The notes under the pieces are model-generated. The model saw nothing but the letters and a program-made list of their open reading frames with translations. It had not been told where the DNA came from and searched no databases. Below, piece after piece: positions 1 through 6,946 of a stretch of DNA of 64,000 nt. Position 1 is the first letter of the stretch, and every line of letters begins with the position of its first letter. Source of the stretch: Bradymonadales bacterium (GTDB lineage: Bacteria; Myxococcota_A; Bradymonadia; JAFGEP01); assembly GCA_016931535.1 (NCBI GenBank), contig JAFGEP010000096.1, forward strand, positions 168,091 to 232,090, given 5' to 3'. The translations under genes were made by a program, and so were the position numbers.

Positions 1-283
1 CGTTTTCTTGGGCCGTCCGATGCAGCTCGACCTGTCGGTCAAATCGACCAACGACCTGACCTTGCTGGTGATCGGCGAGACGGGGGCTCGATGCAGCGAC
101 GACAGCCTCGGGTCTCTCGATCCGCGCCTTACCGGGTGGTTTCCCGAGGGAACCCTCCGCATCTGGGTGGGGAGTCACAACCCCAGGGTTCGGGCCTCCT
201 ACACCCTGGACATCGTCCCGCTGCACGCCCGGCAGAGAGCCGGCCACCTGGAGATCGGCGAGGATACGGGTTCGTCAGACTAG
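1..283 (+). CDS. C-terminal fragment of a secreted protein (pre-peptidase-like beta domain)
   Basis: The reading frame is open from base 2 to the TAG at 281-283, about 93 residues; the 5' end lies outside the window. The fragment shows a pattern common in C-terminal beta-sandwich domains of secreted myxobacterial and cyanobacterial proteins: a D/L-rich strand (LTLLVIGETGARC), a DDS-G-L-P stretch and an RIWVG strand. This resembles the PPC-like domain that follows proteases or other exported enzymes. The catalytic part, if there is one, is not visible, so the overall function is unknown. It converges with thiL across a gap of about 90 bases. Confidence 0.55.
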   Translation, partial: VFLGRPMQLDLSVKSTNDLTLLVIGETGARCSDDSLGSLDPRLTGWFPEGTLRIWVGSHNPRVRASYTLDIVPLHARQRAGHLEIGEDTGSSD

Positions 284-373
284 CCATCTCGGGACATCAT
301 CGGGTTTGCCGATGGACGGGGGGTGCCTCGAGCGCCTTCCAGGTCGTCGGTTCTCCGGCTGTCGGGCAGCTCG

Positions 374-1354
374 CTAGAAATGGGTGTAACCCGTCACTTC
401 GCGTTTGCTGCGGTCTCCCCTGGAATCCACTAACCACAGCTCCTCCCGTTCGATGACGCGGCCGATGCGAACCAACCCCAGGTGGTCCAGGTCGGCGGAG
501 ATGGCCGGGTCGGCCGTGACCAAGAGCTGGTAGTCCTCCCCCCCGGATAGAACCAGGTCGAGGGGATCCAGGCCCAGGCTGCCGGCGAGAGGATCCAGTC
601 CCGGTTCTCTGGGTAACGAGTCGAGATCGATCTCGGCACCGACTCCCGACCGCTGCATGATATGCCTCAAGTCGCCCCCCAAGCCGTCACTCAGGTCGAT
701 CGCCGAGTGCACACCCGGCATCCGGATCAGCTTCTGGCTCGCTTCCAGAGGGACTCGGGGTCGACGATGACGATCGACGAAAGGGAGCCGCTCGGGGGTG
801 ATCGGTTCTCCGGAGTGGAGCAGCGCAAGCCCCAGGGCGGCCGATCCCAGCGGGCCGGTGACCCAGATCACATCCGAGGGTTGGGCACCATCTCGCCGTA
901 GGATCCGATCCCGAAAACCGGGTTCGCCAAAAAGCACCAAGGTGAGCACCCGGGGTCCCCGAGTCCGGGTGATATCCCCGCCGATAGGCGCCACGTGTTC
1001 GACAGGCAACCCGTGGGCCTTTCTTGCCTGGTCGATCCCTTCGACCAGCTGCTGCACCCAGGGGACATCGCGGCGACCGCGGACCGTGAAGGCCAGCAGC
1101 ATCGGCCCGGGTAGACCTCCCATGGCGGCGATGTCGCTGAGGTTGCAGGCCAGAAGCTTGAATCCGACGTCGGCCGGGCCACAGGCGGTCGGATCCCAGT
1201 GGATCCCCTCCACCATCGTGTCCATCGTTACCAGGGGCCAATGGCCCTCTCCGAGCAGGGCGGTGTCGTCACCGGCCCCCAGCAACACCCCCTGGACCGG
1301 GCCGTTGCCCCCGAGACGCCGGAGGATGTCTCGGATCAGCTGGAACTCGTTCAT
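374..1354 (-). CDS. thiL: Thiamine-monophosphate kinase ThiL
   Basis: The 326-residue product is a full-length cytoplasmic ThiL, which phosphorylates thiamine monophosphate to thiamine pyrophosphate with ATP. The N-terminal GAGDDTALL motif, the MDTMVEGIHW stretch (family: D-x-x-V-E-G-x-H) and the central PIGGDITRT and WVTGPLGSAALGL segments match the family. The ATG at 1354 is chosen over an upstream in-frame start because the protein then begins MNEFQLI, the usual ThiL N-terminus, and AAGGAA lies just upstream. It is the last gene of a minus-strand run, 48 bases after the pseudokinase gene. I see no TPP riboswitch in front of it. Confidence 0.93.
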   Translation of the reverse strand: MNEFQLIRDILRRLGGNGPVQGVLLGAGDDTALLGEGHWPLVTMDTMVEGIHWDPTACGPADVGFKLLACNLSDIAAMGGLPGPMLLAFTVRGRRDVPWVQQLVEGIDQARKAHGLPVEHVAPIGGDITRTRGPRVLTLVLFGEPGFRDRILRRDGAQPSDVIWVTGPLGSAALGLALLHSGEPITPERLPFVDRHRRPRVPLEASQKLIRMPGVHSAIDLSDGLGGDLRHIMQRSGVGAEIDLDSLPREPGLDPLAGSLGLDPLDLVLSGGEDYQLLVTADPAISADLDHLGLVRIGRVIEREELWLVDSRGDRSKREVTGYTHF

Positions 1355-1402
1355 CGATGCGTTCCTTTCCGGTGGTCTGCCAGCGACCAGGGGCAAGTGA
1401 GG

Positions 1403-2785
1403 CTACTGCTCCAAGGGACCCGGTGGTTCGGTCGGGAGGAAGACGGTGACCGTGGTCCCCTGGCCAGGGGTACTCTGGACCAGGATGCGGCCGGCATGGG
1501 CATCCGTGTAGGCCTTGGCGATGGCGAGTCCGACACCTGTGCCGGAGTAGGGGTGTTCGGGGCCGCGATGGACGGTGAAAAAGGGGTCGAAGATCTGGCC
1601 CACATGCTCGGGGGGGATCCCGATCCCGGTATCCTGGATGGAGATGGCGACTGCCGGGTTGTCGCTGTTGTGGGTAGCGCCAAAGAAGCTGTCATCGCGG
1701 GCGCTGACCTCAATGTGTCCGCCGGACGGGGTGAACTTGACCGCGTTGTTCATGATCCGCTGCAGGATGGAGTGAACCTTGTCGGGGTCCACGAACAGGT
1801 CGGGGATGGGATCCTGCAAGGGGATCAGCTTGACCTGGATGTCGCGGGGTGCCCCCAGCCGTTTTCCCTGGCGGACGATCCGATCGAGCAGGTCGACCAC
1901 GGCCACCGGTTTGGGGGTGATCTCGACCTGTCCCCGTTCGATGCGGGAGAGCTCCTCGATGGTCTGGGTGATGGCGAAGAGGGACTCCCCCTGGTCGATG
2001 ATGGTTTTGAGGAACTCCTTCTGGTCCTCGGTCAGGGCTCCGCCCACCCCTTCCTGGAGCATTTCGGCATAGCCGATGAGGCTGGTCAGAGGCGCCTTGA
2101 TCTCCTTGCTGATGGCGGCCAAAAAGCTGGCGCGCTGGTTGTTGAGCTCGCGAAGGCGCGCGATCTGGCTTTCCAGCTTCTGGTTCTTTTGGTTGATCTC
2201 CTCGAAGGCCTCACTGAGGGATTGAACGTGCATGTTGGTGGTCATCAACCCCTTGAAGCCGACGAAGGCCATGACCTCGATGACGGTGGCCAGGTTCTTG
2301 GCGATCTGATCGGCCAGGCGGGGGTTGATCCGCCGGAAGCGTTTCGCGGCTTCCCAGGCCTCCCAGGAGTCGATGGAGCGATCCATCGCCAAAAACTCGG
2401 CGGGAAGGTCGCGCAGCTCGGGAGGAAGGAAGGGGCCGAAGAGGACCTTGCCCACCACGTCGGTGCCGTAGTGAATGGGAGCCACCCGATACTCGGCGCC
2501 GGTGAAGCAGGTGGTTTTCTGAACCGTCTGGAAGGGGGGCAGATCCCGCCGAATGGTGTTGACCAGGTGGATGCAGGCCTGCCGGCAGGGGGGGATCTTG
2601 AAGCAGTACTGGCAGAGGGCCGAGGGGCCCGGTACCTCGAACAGGATGGAGCCGTTGTCGTCGAACACCTTGATGGCCACCCCGTAGAGGTCGAAGTAGC
2701 TCTGGCAGACTTCCCGGTAGAGATCGCGGTCTTTGTGTGCGACGTCGGCCAGGGAAAAGGTGAGTTCGAGGTTCAGTTCATCCAT
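1403..2785 (-). CDS. PocR-domain sensor histidine kinase-like protein lacking the phospho-accepting His (pseudokinase)
   Basis: The product is 460 residues with no membrane segment, so it is a cytoplasmic sensor. Residues ~1-165 form a PocR-like ligand domain with a Cys cluster (C58, C61, C67, C71, plus C93). A coiled segment follows at ~185-215, then a dimerisation (HisKA-type) helix and an HATPase domain. The ATPase boxes are intact: N346/N347, DTGIG 385-389, FDPFF 399-403, GTGVGL 415-420. In the H-box, however, the sequence is AAISKEIKAPL, with Lys227 (codon AAG) where the autophosphorylated His should be. Its start overlaps the end of mglA by 8 bases, suggesting translational coupling. 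It may be an ATP-gated scaffold or allosteric regulator of MglA rather than a phosphodonor. Domain calls are firm; the role is inferred. Confidence 0.85.
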   Translation of the reverse strand: MDELNLELTFSLADVAHKDRDLYREVCQSYFDLYGVAIKVFDDNGSILFEVPGPSALCQYCFKIPPCRQACIHLVNTIRRDLPPFQTVQKTTCFTGAEYRVAPIHYGTDVVGKVLFGPFLPPELRDLPAEFLAMDRSIDSWEAWEAAKRFRRINPRLADQIAKNLATVIEVMAFVGFKGLMTTNMHVQSLSEAFEEINQKNQKLESQIARLRELNNQRASFLAAISKEIKAPLTSLIGYAEMLQEGVGGALTEDQKEFLKTIIDQGESLFAITQTIEELSRIERGQVEITPKPVAVVDLLDRIVRQGKRLGAPRDIQVKLIPLQDPIPDLFVDPDKVHSILQRIMNNAVKFTPSGGHIEVSARDDSFFGATHNSDNPAVAISIQDTGIGIPPEHVGQIFDPFFTVHRGPEHPYSGTGVGLAIAKAYTDAHAGRILVQSTPGQGTTVTVFLPTEPPGPLEQ

Positions 2786-3452
2786 GCCGTTTCATCGTAT
2801 TTCCGAAGATTCGAGTGATGGCCTGCTCGAACTCCTCCAATGACAATCCAAGCCGCACATCCAGGGCCTGGCGATCGGCCAGGTGGCCCCACAGGCGTTT
2901 CAACAGGCCGGCCAGGGTTTCGAAACAACCGGTGTTGTGAATGGCGGAGGCGGGAAAGGTCGGTAGCCCGGAGTATTCCTGGACCGCCCGAATCTCCTCC
3001 GGTTTCAGGCTGTCGGGGAGGTCCTGCTTGTTGAACTGGATCACCGTGGGGACATCATGGAGGTCGAGATGGTTGGCCGCCAGGTTCTCCCGGTAGTTGG
3101 CCCAGGATTCAGAGTTGGCGTCGAGCTGGTCGCGCTGGCTGGTCGAGATGAAGGCCACGGCGTCCACGCCTCGGAGCACGACCCGCCGGGTGGTGTTGTG
3201 GAGGGGCTGCCCGGGGACGGTGTAGAGCTTGAAGCTGAGACGGTGTCCGGTGCTGGCGGAGAGAAAGACGGGCAGCATGTCGAAGTAGATGGTCCTGTCG
3301 TCCTTGGTTTCCAGGGTGACCAGCCGGCCCCGGTTCATTTGGTCGGCCTGGGTGAAAAGAGCCTGCAGGTTGGTCGTCTTTCCGCTGAGGGGAGGGCCAT
3401 AGTAGACGATCTTGAGGGTGATCTCGCGCTTCTTCAGATTGAACTGCACCAC
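2778..3452 (-). CDS. mglA: MglA-family small Ras-like GTPase
   Basis: At 224 residues it is slightly longer than Myxococcus MglA (~195) because of a C-terminal helical tail. The P-loop GPPLSGKT is at 19-26, the switch I region has the Arg53-Thr54 pair (DDRTIYFD), switch II has TVPGQ with Gln82, and NKQD is at 141-144. Arg53 and Gln82 are the GTP-hydrolysis residues of the family, so the enzyme should be competent. In Myxococcus, MglA-GTP marks the leading pole and recruits the gliding complex. No mglB (its GAP) is in the window. The start is a GTG (3452, or the adjacent GTG at 3449) preceded by GGAGGAGGG. The sequence after switch II differs from canonical MglA, so it may be a paralogue specialised for the neighbouring pseudokinase and zinc-ribbon protein. 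Confidence 0.9.
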   Translation of the reverse strand: MVQFNLKKREITLKIVYYGPPLSGKTTNLQALFTQADQMNRGRLVTLETKDDRTIYFDMLPVFLSASTGHRLSFKLYTVPGQPLHNTTRRVVLRGVDAVAFISTSQRDQLDANSESWANYRENLAANHLDLHDVPTVIQFNKQDLPDSLKPEEIRAVQEYSGLPTFPASAIHNTGCFETLAGLLKRLWGHLADRQALDVRLGLSLEEFEQAITRIFGNTMKRHG

Positions 3453-3519
3453 CGTCTTTGTCCCTCCTCCGCGGGATGGATGAGCAGCCAGGACCCCTTC
3501 TCGCGGCGAGCTGCTCGCT

Positions 3520-3548
3520 ATTATGACACCGATCGATCACGGCGGGAA
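3520..3548 (-). promoter_or_regulatory. Candidate promoter of mglA
   Basis: On the minus strand CATAAT (3520-3525) is preceded by TG one base upstream (extended -10). TTCCCG, a poor -35, lies 17 bases further upstream. The start of transcription would be ~60 bases before the mglA start codon. The long gap (217 bases) after the zinc-ribbon gene supports an independent promoter here. Confidence 0.4.
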
Positions 3549-3669
3549 CCGAGTTTGGCTCTTTGCCGGTGAGAACGATGGCCGACAGGGGGGCAGTACA
3601 CGGAGCGGGGGATGCCCCCTTTTCCCGACAGGTCGGGTGGTTCCAGCCAGGCCGCCGCCTGCCGGCGCT

Positions 3670-4521
3670 CTACATGGCGGAAGGAACAGGGAGAGACTGC
3701 CTGGTAAACAGCAGAATAGCCAGGATGAGACCTCCGACAAACAGGAGCGCGGCCAGGATCAACAAGGCGATCCGGACCCGGTGCACCTGCCGAGAGAGCG
3801 CCGAAGAGATGCGCTCCGCCTCCAGCATGGCCAACGCGATCTTCTCCAGCCGGCCGGCGGCCTGGCCACAATAGTCGCGCGCCATCTGATCTTCGGGGTG
3901 ATCGGATAGCCGCTCCCGGTATCGCCGCAGGGCGATCTCCAGCAGGCCGTGATCGGTACAGTAGGTGAGATAGGCCTGGTGTCTTTCCTGTTGAGGAAGG
4001 GAGGCCTCCACCTCGCCCCATAACCAGCTTGCCTCCAGCACCTCCTCCTCTCGCCCCTCGATGCTCGGCTCGAAGCTCATCTGTCGTTCCGCCGCACGGA
4101 GCAGGTCCAGGCCACACCGTTCACAGTAATCCTCCCGGTCCTGGCGATGGAAACACTTGGGGCAGCGCACACCGCCTCGACAGGCTGTCTCGAGCGGCCG
4201 GAGCATCCCATCATCGGCCGTCTGATCCGAGGCGGAGGGGGCAGGCGCCGGAGGTGAGTCACCTTCTGTGGCCAGCTTCGCCGGGGTGTTTTCCCGGCCA
4301 TCCAGAGGTGCCCGCTCCTGACTGGACACCATCGCCTGTGGATCATTCGAGGCCAAGGCCGAGTCGGTCAGGGTTGGGGGAGCGGGGGGCTCGTGGCTGG
4401 CGGTGGTCGGGATCTGAGCGGTCCGACCGCACCGGGGGCAGGTGATCAGCACTTTCCCCTCGACCACCTGGATCGCGGGGGACTGGTCAGCATGACCACA
4501 ATGGTCGCACACGAACTTCAT
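3670..4521 (-). CDS. Zinc-ribbon membrane protein, N-terminus like GltJ
   Basis: The 283-residue product starts MKFVCDHC at 4521. The ATG overlaps the TGA of the upstream protease gene (ATGA, 4518-4521), which fixes the start. Residues 1-40 form a C-x2-C ... C-x2-C ribbon of the MJ0042/GltJ type. A Pro/Ala-rich linker follows, then a second ribbon (CPKC ... CERC, around 110-130), a helical region, one C-terminal membrane helix at ~252-274 and a short tail, so most of the protein is cytoplasmic. The first ribbon closely parallels that of GltJ (14707-16452), whose ribbon binds MglA-GTP in Myxococcus. With mglA as the next gene downstream, an MglA-binding role is a reasonable guess. No enzymatic motif is visible. 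Confidence 0.75.
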   Translation of the reverse strand: MKFVCDHCGHADQSPAIQVVEGKVLITCPRCGRTAQIPTTASHEPPAPPTLTDSALASNDPQAMVSSQERAPLDGRENTPAKLATEGDSPPAPAPSASDQTADDGMLRPLETACRGGVRCPKCFHRQDREDYCERCGLDLLRAAERQMSFEPSIEGREEEVLEASWLWGEVEASLPQQERHQAYLTYCTDHGLLEIALRRYRERLSDHPEDQMARDYCGQAAGRLEKIALAMLEAERISSALSRQVHRVRIALLILAALLFVGGLILAILLFTRQSLPVPSAM

Positions 4522-5525
4522 AGGCCCAACAGCTCGATCAGAGTCGGAATGCCCCCGAAAGGCACCGGTGTGAAGGTGAGCACCAGCAGGACCAACGCCG
4601 CGATACCGATAGCCCGATCTCGGCCTTGCACCGGGAGATCCGAGCACACGGGGGGATGTTCCACTCCGATGAACAACAACAGGATACACAGCATCAACCA
4701 GCCGGTGAAGACTGATACCGCCAGGGCCACCAACAGGCCGTACAGGTAGGGGGCGGCCTGGTTGAACCGCCGGCCGAACAGGCAGTAGGCGACATGTCCG
4801 CCATCCAGCTGGCCAAGGGGCAACAGGTTGAGCGCGGTGACGAACAGCCCGGCCCAACCCGCGAAGGCCATGGGATGAAGCCAGATGTCGTACCCCGCAG
4901 GCACCTCCCCGAACAGGAGCCGTTCGAGCCCCAGCATCAGCAAGGAGTCTCCCAGCACGATCCCGGTCTGGAGGTCATCGGGTGCGGGCCTGACCTGAGA
5001 GAGAGCCAGGCCGACCACCAGCACCGGCAGCGCCACCACAAAACCGGCCAGTGGACCATAGGCTCCGATGCGCATCATCTGACCCGCCTCCATTCGGCGC
5101 GTCAGCCGCATCCGGATGAAGGCCCCCAGGGTCCCGAAGGCGCTGATCATGGGGATGAAGTAGGGCAGGGAGGCCGGCACTCCATGGCGCCGGGCGGTCA
5201 GGTAGTGCCCCATCTCGTGCGCCAGCAGGATGGCCAGAATGCTAGCGGAGTAGCTGAAACCCTCCAACCAGACCATGGGCGAGGCGTACCAGTGGAAAGC
5301 GGGGTCATCCTGGTGGGTATGCCAGGTTTCGCTCATGGATAGCCCCACCTGTGTGGCGGTGACCAGTGTGAGCAGGAAGAGCAGCAGGTGGAGCCAGAGG
5401 CGCCTGGGGGGCTGGGACAAAGGCACGGCGGTGGCTTCCGCCTCCGAAAAGGGATCTGGCGGCCGATCGGATGGAGCGGGATCGGGAGGATGGCTGCTCA
5501 AGATGATGGTCTCCGAGGTGGGCAT
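4518..5525 (-). CDS. Site-2 protease family (M50) membrane metallopeptidase
   Basis: The 335-residue polytopic protein has the zinc motif HEMGH (His103-His107) inside a membrane helix and the second motif LNLLPLGQLDGGH (~235-247), whose Asp is the third ligand. Both are intact, so it should be an active intramembrane protease. The first ~40 residues are Pro-rich and cytoplasmic, followed by a membrane helix. No PDZ domain is visible, and the layout resembles the plant EGY / cyanobacterial type rather than RseP. Its substrate is unknown. It is translationally coupled to the zinc-ribbon protein downstream. Confidence 0.88.
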   Translation of the reverse strand: MPTSETIILSSHPPDPAPSDRPPDPFSEAEATAVPLSQPPRRLWLHLLLFLLTLVTATQVGLSMSETWHTHQDDPAFHWYASPMVWLEGFSYSASILAILLAHEMGHYLTARRHGVPASLPYFIPMISAFGTLGAFIRMRLTRRMEAGQMMRIGAYGPLAGFVVALPVLVVGLALSQVRPAPDDLQTGIVLGDSLLMLGLERLLFGEVPAGYDIWLHPMAFAGWAGLFVTALNLLPLGQLDGGHVAYCLFGRRFNQAAPYLYGLLVALAVSVFTGWLMLCILLLFIGVEHPPVCSDLPVQGRDRAIGIAALVLLVLTFTPVPFGGIPTLIELLGL

Positions 5526-5541
5526 CCGATTGCGTGGTGGG

Positions 5542-5582
5542 GCCTACCGCCGCCGGTAAGGCCGCCGGCCAGGCCGCCGGCC
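5542..5582. repeat. GC-rich hairpin and 11-bp direct repeat between two minus-strand genes
   Basis: Bases 5542-5562 can fold into an ~8-bp stem with one bulged A. Immediately adjacent, GGCCGCCGGCC occurs twice (5560-5570 and 5572-5582). The element lies between the LivJ-like gene (stop at 5653) and the M50 protease start (5525). It could be a terminator without a U-tract, an mRNA-stabilising hairpin, or a REP-like repeat. Confidence 0.4.
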
Positions 5583-5652
5583 GGAAGCCGCCCCATCAAT
5601 AGGACGTCGATTGCGGCCTGTAAAGTCCGTTGGCGAAAACCGGGTCGATGGT

Positions 5653-6906
5653 TCAGCGCAGGATGGTGTAAGGCCCCACGTGCCCTTCGTGGCTGGCGGC
5701 AAACAACCAGATCGGGCGGACAATGGCTCCCTGTCGGTCAAACCGCAGCGGTCCGGTGCTCCCGTTCTCGATTTCCAGGGTCAACAAAGCGGTCCTCAAT
5801 GTCGCTCGGGATGGTGAGGTGAGCTGGGAAAGTGCGGAGCAGAGCAGAGTGATGCCGTCATAGGCCTGGACCTCCGCTTCGGTGGGTGTGCGGCCATAGG
5901 CCTGCCGGTACCGGTCGAGGAGCGCCAGAGCTGCGGGGTGATCCATGGCGGGATGGAAGATCTGGGTGAACAGGGCGCCGGCGACAAGGCCAGGGCTCAG
6001 CAGGAGGCCTGCACCGGCCCAGCTGGAGATACCCAGCAGCTGAACCCGTGCGCCCAGTTCGACCTGGTGGAAGGCCAGGAAATGGAGGATCAGGGCCACC
6101 TGTTCCGAGTAGGCGGGAATGAACAAGGCCTCGAAATCAACCTGTGGGGTTTCGTACAGCCTGCGCATGGAGACAGCAGGTGGACGGGAAAATGGGGTGC
6201 CACGCAGCATCCTGGTCCTGCGATTGACCATCAGCTCGATGGGGAGGGTAAAGTCGGTTTCCTCGTCGGGATAGGACTCGATGGCGGTGATATGGCCTCC
6301 CGATGCGACCACCTCCTGGACAAAGGCGACCATGGCCGAAGTGCCAAAGGGGTCCTGGGGGTGGAGCACCGCGAACCGGTGGAGCCCCAGATCGTCCAGG
6401 GCGATGCGCGCGATACGACGAGCTTGTTCTTGAGGGGACACCCGGAGGCGGAATACCTGGGCACCAATGCGCTCGATGCCCTCCTCGCTGGTCAAGGCAA
6501 GCAAGGGGATACCTGCGGATTCGGCGGCCTGGGCGGCGGAACGGGATTCCAGCGTGCCCACGGGACCCACAATGGCCAGGGTGGTCGAGTCCGCGGCGAT
6601 CTGGAGCACCTGTCGTCGCGCGGTGGCCGGATCGCCCCGGCTGTCCGCCACCTCCCAAGAGAGTGCCGGACACTCTTCGAGTCCGAGCCTCAGGGCCTCG
6701 AGAAACTGCTCCCCCAGGTGGTCGAACTCGCCAGACAGGGGGAGGAGCAGGACGACCCGACCCGGGGGGGGCGGATCGTCCTGTGCCTCGGCTGCCAAAC
6801 CCCACAGGAGCGACAGGACAAGGCAAAGCGCCAAGTGGGGGGCGCGTCGCAGACGGGGACAGCCAGGCGATCCGGTGGCGTGAAAAGTGGCTCTAGCGAT
6901 CTGCAT
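5653..6906 (-). CDS. Periplasmic LivJ-type ligand-binding protein (type 1 periplasmic-binding fold)
   Basis: The product is 417 residues. A basic N-terminus and hydrophobic stretch (LALCLVLSLLWGLAAEAQ) form a signal peptide ending near residue 42. The mature part begins GRVVLLLPLSG, the first strand of the Peripla_BP_6/LivJ fold, followed by LAIVGPVGT, IPLLALTSEEG and FAVLHPQDPFG, all family landmarks. No ABC permease or ATPase is adjacent. It may therefore act as a sensory or LpoA-like regulatory binding protein rather than a transporter component. It follows dnaK by 40 bases. The start is the first ATG; no strong ribosome-binding site is evident. Confidence 0.75.
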   Translation of the reverse strand: MQIARATFHATGSPGCPRLRRAPHLALCLVLSLLWGLAAEAQDDPPPPGRVVLLLPLSGEFDHLGEQFLEALRLGLEECPALSWEVADSRGDPATARRQVLQIAADSTTLAIVGPVGTLESRSAAQAAESAGIPLLALTSEEGIERIGAQVFRLRVSPQEQARRIARIALDDLGLHRFAVLHPQDPFGTSAMVAFVQEVVASGGHITAIESYPDEETDFTLPIELMVNRRTRMLRGTPFSRPPAVSMRRLYETPQVDFEALFIPAYSEQVALILHFLAFHQVELGARVQLLGISSWAGAGLLLSPGLVAGALFTQIFHPAMDHPAALALLDRYRQAYGRTPTEAEVQAYDGITLLCSALSQLTSPSRATLRTALLTLEIENGSTGPLRFDRQGAIVRPIWLFAASHEGHVGPYTILR

Positions 6907-6946
6907 CGCTCAGCCGGCGGCGTGTTACGGTCTCGACCATTCTCGG

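Noticed and set aside
1199..2818. 539-codon plus-strand open frame opposite the kinase gene
   Set aside because: It is a shadow of the minus-strand gene in GC-rich DNA, with Gly/Asp/Val-rich sequence and no fold signature; the minus-strand frame has clear domains.
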